DNA of 64,000 nucleotides from Xanthomonas hortorum (GTDB lineage Bacteria > Pseudomonadota > Gammaproteobacteria > Xanthomonadales > Xanthomonadaceae). The notes beneath the pieces are model-generated. The model did not search any database. It was not told the DNA's origin and was given only the letters and a program-made list of their open reading frames with translations. The position numbers were made by a program, and so were the translations under genes. The stretch is taken from assembly GCF_002940005.1 (NCBI RefSeq), contig NZ_MDEF01000008.1; one strand, written 5' to 3'. This document shows, piece by piece, positions 62,289 through 64,000 of the stretch (positions are counted from its first letter, which is position 1; each line of letters begins with the position of its first letter).

Positions 62289-64000
62289 TCAGGGCGAACG
62301 CGCTGTGCGCATTGTTGCGTCATCGCTGGGTGGGTACGGTTGCGCAATCGCTTCCGGTTCCGGGGAGGCGGTCTGTACCGCCACCTCGGCGGCCTCGTCC
62401 ATCTCGGCGACTTCGGAGATTTCGGTGATCGTGACGCTGCTGGGCCTGGTCTCCGCACCTGCTCCCGCGCTCTCGATCACTTGCAGGGCGCTATCTCCAA
62501 CCATCTGCGCGTAATGCTGCGCCTGTTCCGGCGACAGACTTGCCACATAATTCGCCGTGTCTTGTACGGTCTGGATCAGCTCTTCGGGCGAGGACGGCAT
62601 GCGGGTTGCGAGCGGGGTGCCATCGGGTCCCTTGAACACCCGCATGACCTGACGCCCGCCCCAGTTCATCGCCAGTTCCGCGCCACGCGCCATCGGGCCA
62701 GGCATCGTCATCGACATCAGCGACATGATCGCGCCAGCGTAGTAGGGCGATGCCGACGATGCTTCGATCAGACTCTTGTCTGCGAACGTCTTGGACAGCT
62801 TCTCCACACCCAGCGCCAGCGCCATGACCATGCTGCCGGAGCACATGGCCTTGAAGCGCTCCATCGTGTCCTGGCGGGTCGCGTGCTTGTTCAACGCCGA
62901 CTGCATCATCACGGTCGTCACCACGGCCGAGTCGGCCAGCAGGTCCACCGTGCCGATCCGATCCGGCTGGATCAGGTAGACGGTCAGCCCGGTCACGCCG
63001 GCACCCAACAATGCCAATGCCAATTTGGAAGATAAATCCTGGTTGGTCAGTGGGCGCGGGATGGTGGCTGGCTGGTCCTGGTCGACTTGCAGCGCAGTGC
63101 TCAGGCGCTTGCTGCACTGATCGAGCGTCTCCAGCAGATGCGTGCATTGCGCATTGAGCGTGCGGGTGAGTTCGTGCCCTGTGCCGGTTTCGGTGAAGTT
63201 TCGGCGCGCTTGTTGAAAAGCGTCGCGGCCATGCTCCAGAGCGGCGCAGATCTCGTTGAGTTGCGTGCGCAGTTGCTGGCTGATCTGTCCGGGCGTCAGG
63301 CGCGCACGCAACCGCTGAGCCTGCGTCTGAAGGCCGGCACGGTCCGCGATACCCGCGCCCAGGTGGGAGACACCATGCTGCATTCGATTGCCGAGCGCGT
63401 TGAGGCTGTTCCAGAGAAAGGGCGTCAGTACCATCGCTGTGCAGGCCGTGGATGCGGCCGCGGCAAATCCCAGGTTGTTTTCCACCGCTTCGGCCTGCTG
63501 TCGCATGGACGGGTTACCGAATTTCTTGGGGAGTTCGGTGGTGAGAAACAATCCGTTGAGCAGGATGGCGTAGAAATGCATTTCGTTGGCTTCGCGCCCC
63601 AGCTGCCCGCCCATCAGCGGGAACGGAAGCCCATCGGCGGTGGGGCGCAGCGCCGATGCCGATAGACTCATCACGCCCTTGGTTGCTGCGGCAATGGAAT
63701 AGGCGAAAGTCTTGGCTTGGTTGGCGAGCAGCGGACTGGGTACCACCAGGGGCCAGAGATTGACCAGATTGGCCAGCGACTTCAGCGCCCTCCCTGCTGC
63801 AGGTGTCCCATGCTCCAGCGGCTGCAGCGCATCTTCCACGGCTTTGACGTCGCTGAGCAATTGCTGACAAAAGCGTGTTTCCAGACCGGTTGCAGATTCG
63901 ATGGCGCCGCGCAGCTGCGTGATCTGCTGGCGGCACGCGGCCAGGCTGTGCGGCGCGACCTGTTCCGGATCGGTGTGGCGCACCATTTGCAGAAATGCGG
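62289..64000 (-). CDS. xopX: Type III effector XopX, N-terminus beyond window
   Basis: The last ~570 residues of a minus-strand protein; the start lies right of the window, and the Met at 63986 is internal. The C-terminal region is helical with hydrophobic segments (LLNGLFLTTELPKKFG, ALALLGAGVTGLTVYLI) and ends in an Asp/Glu-rich tail. No enzyme motif is seen. In xanthomonads the effector XopX (about 700 residues) is encoded next to groESL in this orientation, so I assign XopX from position and size; full sequence would settle it. XopX promotes virulence and modulates plant immunity. Confidence 0.75.
   Translation of the reverse strand, partial: AFLQMVRHTDPEQVAPHSLAACRQQITQLRGAIESATGLETRFCQQLLSDVKAVEDALQPLEHGTPAAGRALKSLANLVNLWPLVVPSPLLANQAKTFAYSIAAATKGVMSLSASALRPTADGLPFPLMGGQLGREANEMHFYAILLNGLFLTTELPKKFGNPSMRQQAEAVENNLGFAAAASTACTAMVLTPFLWNSLNALGNRMQHGVSHLGAGIADRAGLQTQAQRLRARLTPGQISQQLRTQLNEICAALEHGRDAFQQARRNFTETGTGHELTRTLNAQCTHLLETLDQCSKRLSTALQVDQDQPATIPRPLTNQDLSSKLALALLGAGVTGLTVYLIQPDRIGTVDLLADSAVVTTVMMQSALNKHATRQDTMERFKAMCSGSMVMALALGVEKLSKTFADKSLIEASSASPYYAGAIMSLMSMTMPGPMARGAELAMNWGGRQVMRVFKGPDGTPLATRMPSSPEELIQTVQDTANYVASLSPEQAQHYAQMVGDSALQVIESAGAGAETRPSSVTITEISEVAEMDEAAEVAVQTASPEPEAIAQPYPPSDDATMRTARSP

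Overview
The window reads as a chromosomal segment of a plant-pathogenic Xanthomonas. It is GC-rich with dense short operons. The left edge holds the start of the harpin gene hpa1/xopA, and next to it hpa2 and a border effector resembling XopM. The right edge holds a truncated xopX beside groESL. Clp, a Clp-type regulator of Xanthomonadaceae, and a Xanthomonas-type ice nucleation gene support the genus. The species cannot be fixed from this sequence.

Layout. 1-3.1 kb: edge of the hrp type III secretion cluster, with two divergent PIP-box promoters between hpa1 and hpa2. 3.4-7.2 kb: a thioredoxin-fold lipoprotein and a soluble two-PAS chemoreceptor. 7.5-11.8 kb: trpG, a flavin reductase, trpD, trpC and a HAD phosphatase. 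11.9-14.7 kb: clp, speD, a guanidine-II riboswitch with terminator before sugE/gdx, and coq7. 14.8-17.8 kb: rplM-rpsI, two tRNAs, rppH, bfd, bfr. 17.9-22.1 kb: a two-gene signalling operon, a FimX-like response regulator with degenerate GGDEF and EAL domains followed by a hybrid histidine kinase with Hpt. 22.1-28.6 kb: membrane proteins, bactofilin, erpA, a frameshifted lipase, nudC, ampE. 28.6-35.3 kb: a CD225/DUF2752 pair, an MFS-acyltransferase fusion, an MFS gene broken by a 13-bp tandem duplication, and a YccS-type protein.

35.5-48.2 kb: the minus-strand series purD, purH, fis, a DUF3426 protein and prmA. It is interrupted by the 4.36-kb ice nucleation gene on the opposite strand, preceded by an AT-rich intergenic stretch with a Clp-type palindrome. 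48.6-56.3 kb: two small unknown exported proteins, then accC, accB, aroQ (with a four-helix-bundle gene wedged between accB and accC), dsbD and cutA. 56.6-62.1 kb: a secreted endonuclease I, groES-groEL under a CIRCE element, and a Tat-signal dienelactone hydrolase. 62.3-64 kb: xopX.

Most of the segment is housekeeping, with accessory cargo at joints: effectors at both edges, the ice gene between fis and purH, and the S23-like gene in the acc operon. Heptad repeats (GGGAATN and the inverse NATTCCC) recur at six intergenic sites and often form inverted arms about 60 bp apart. Two frameshifted genes and one regulator remnant point to ongoing gene decay. No insertion sequence, phage or CRISPR array was found.
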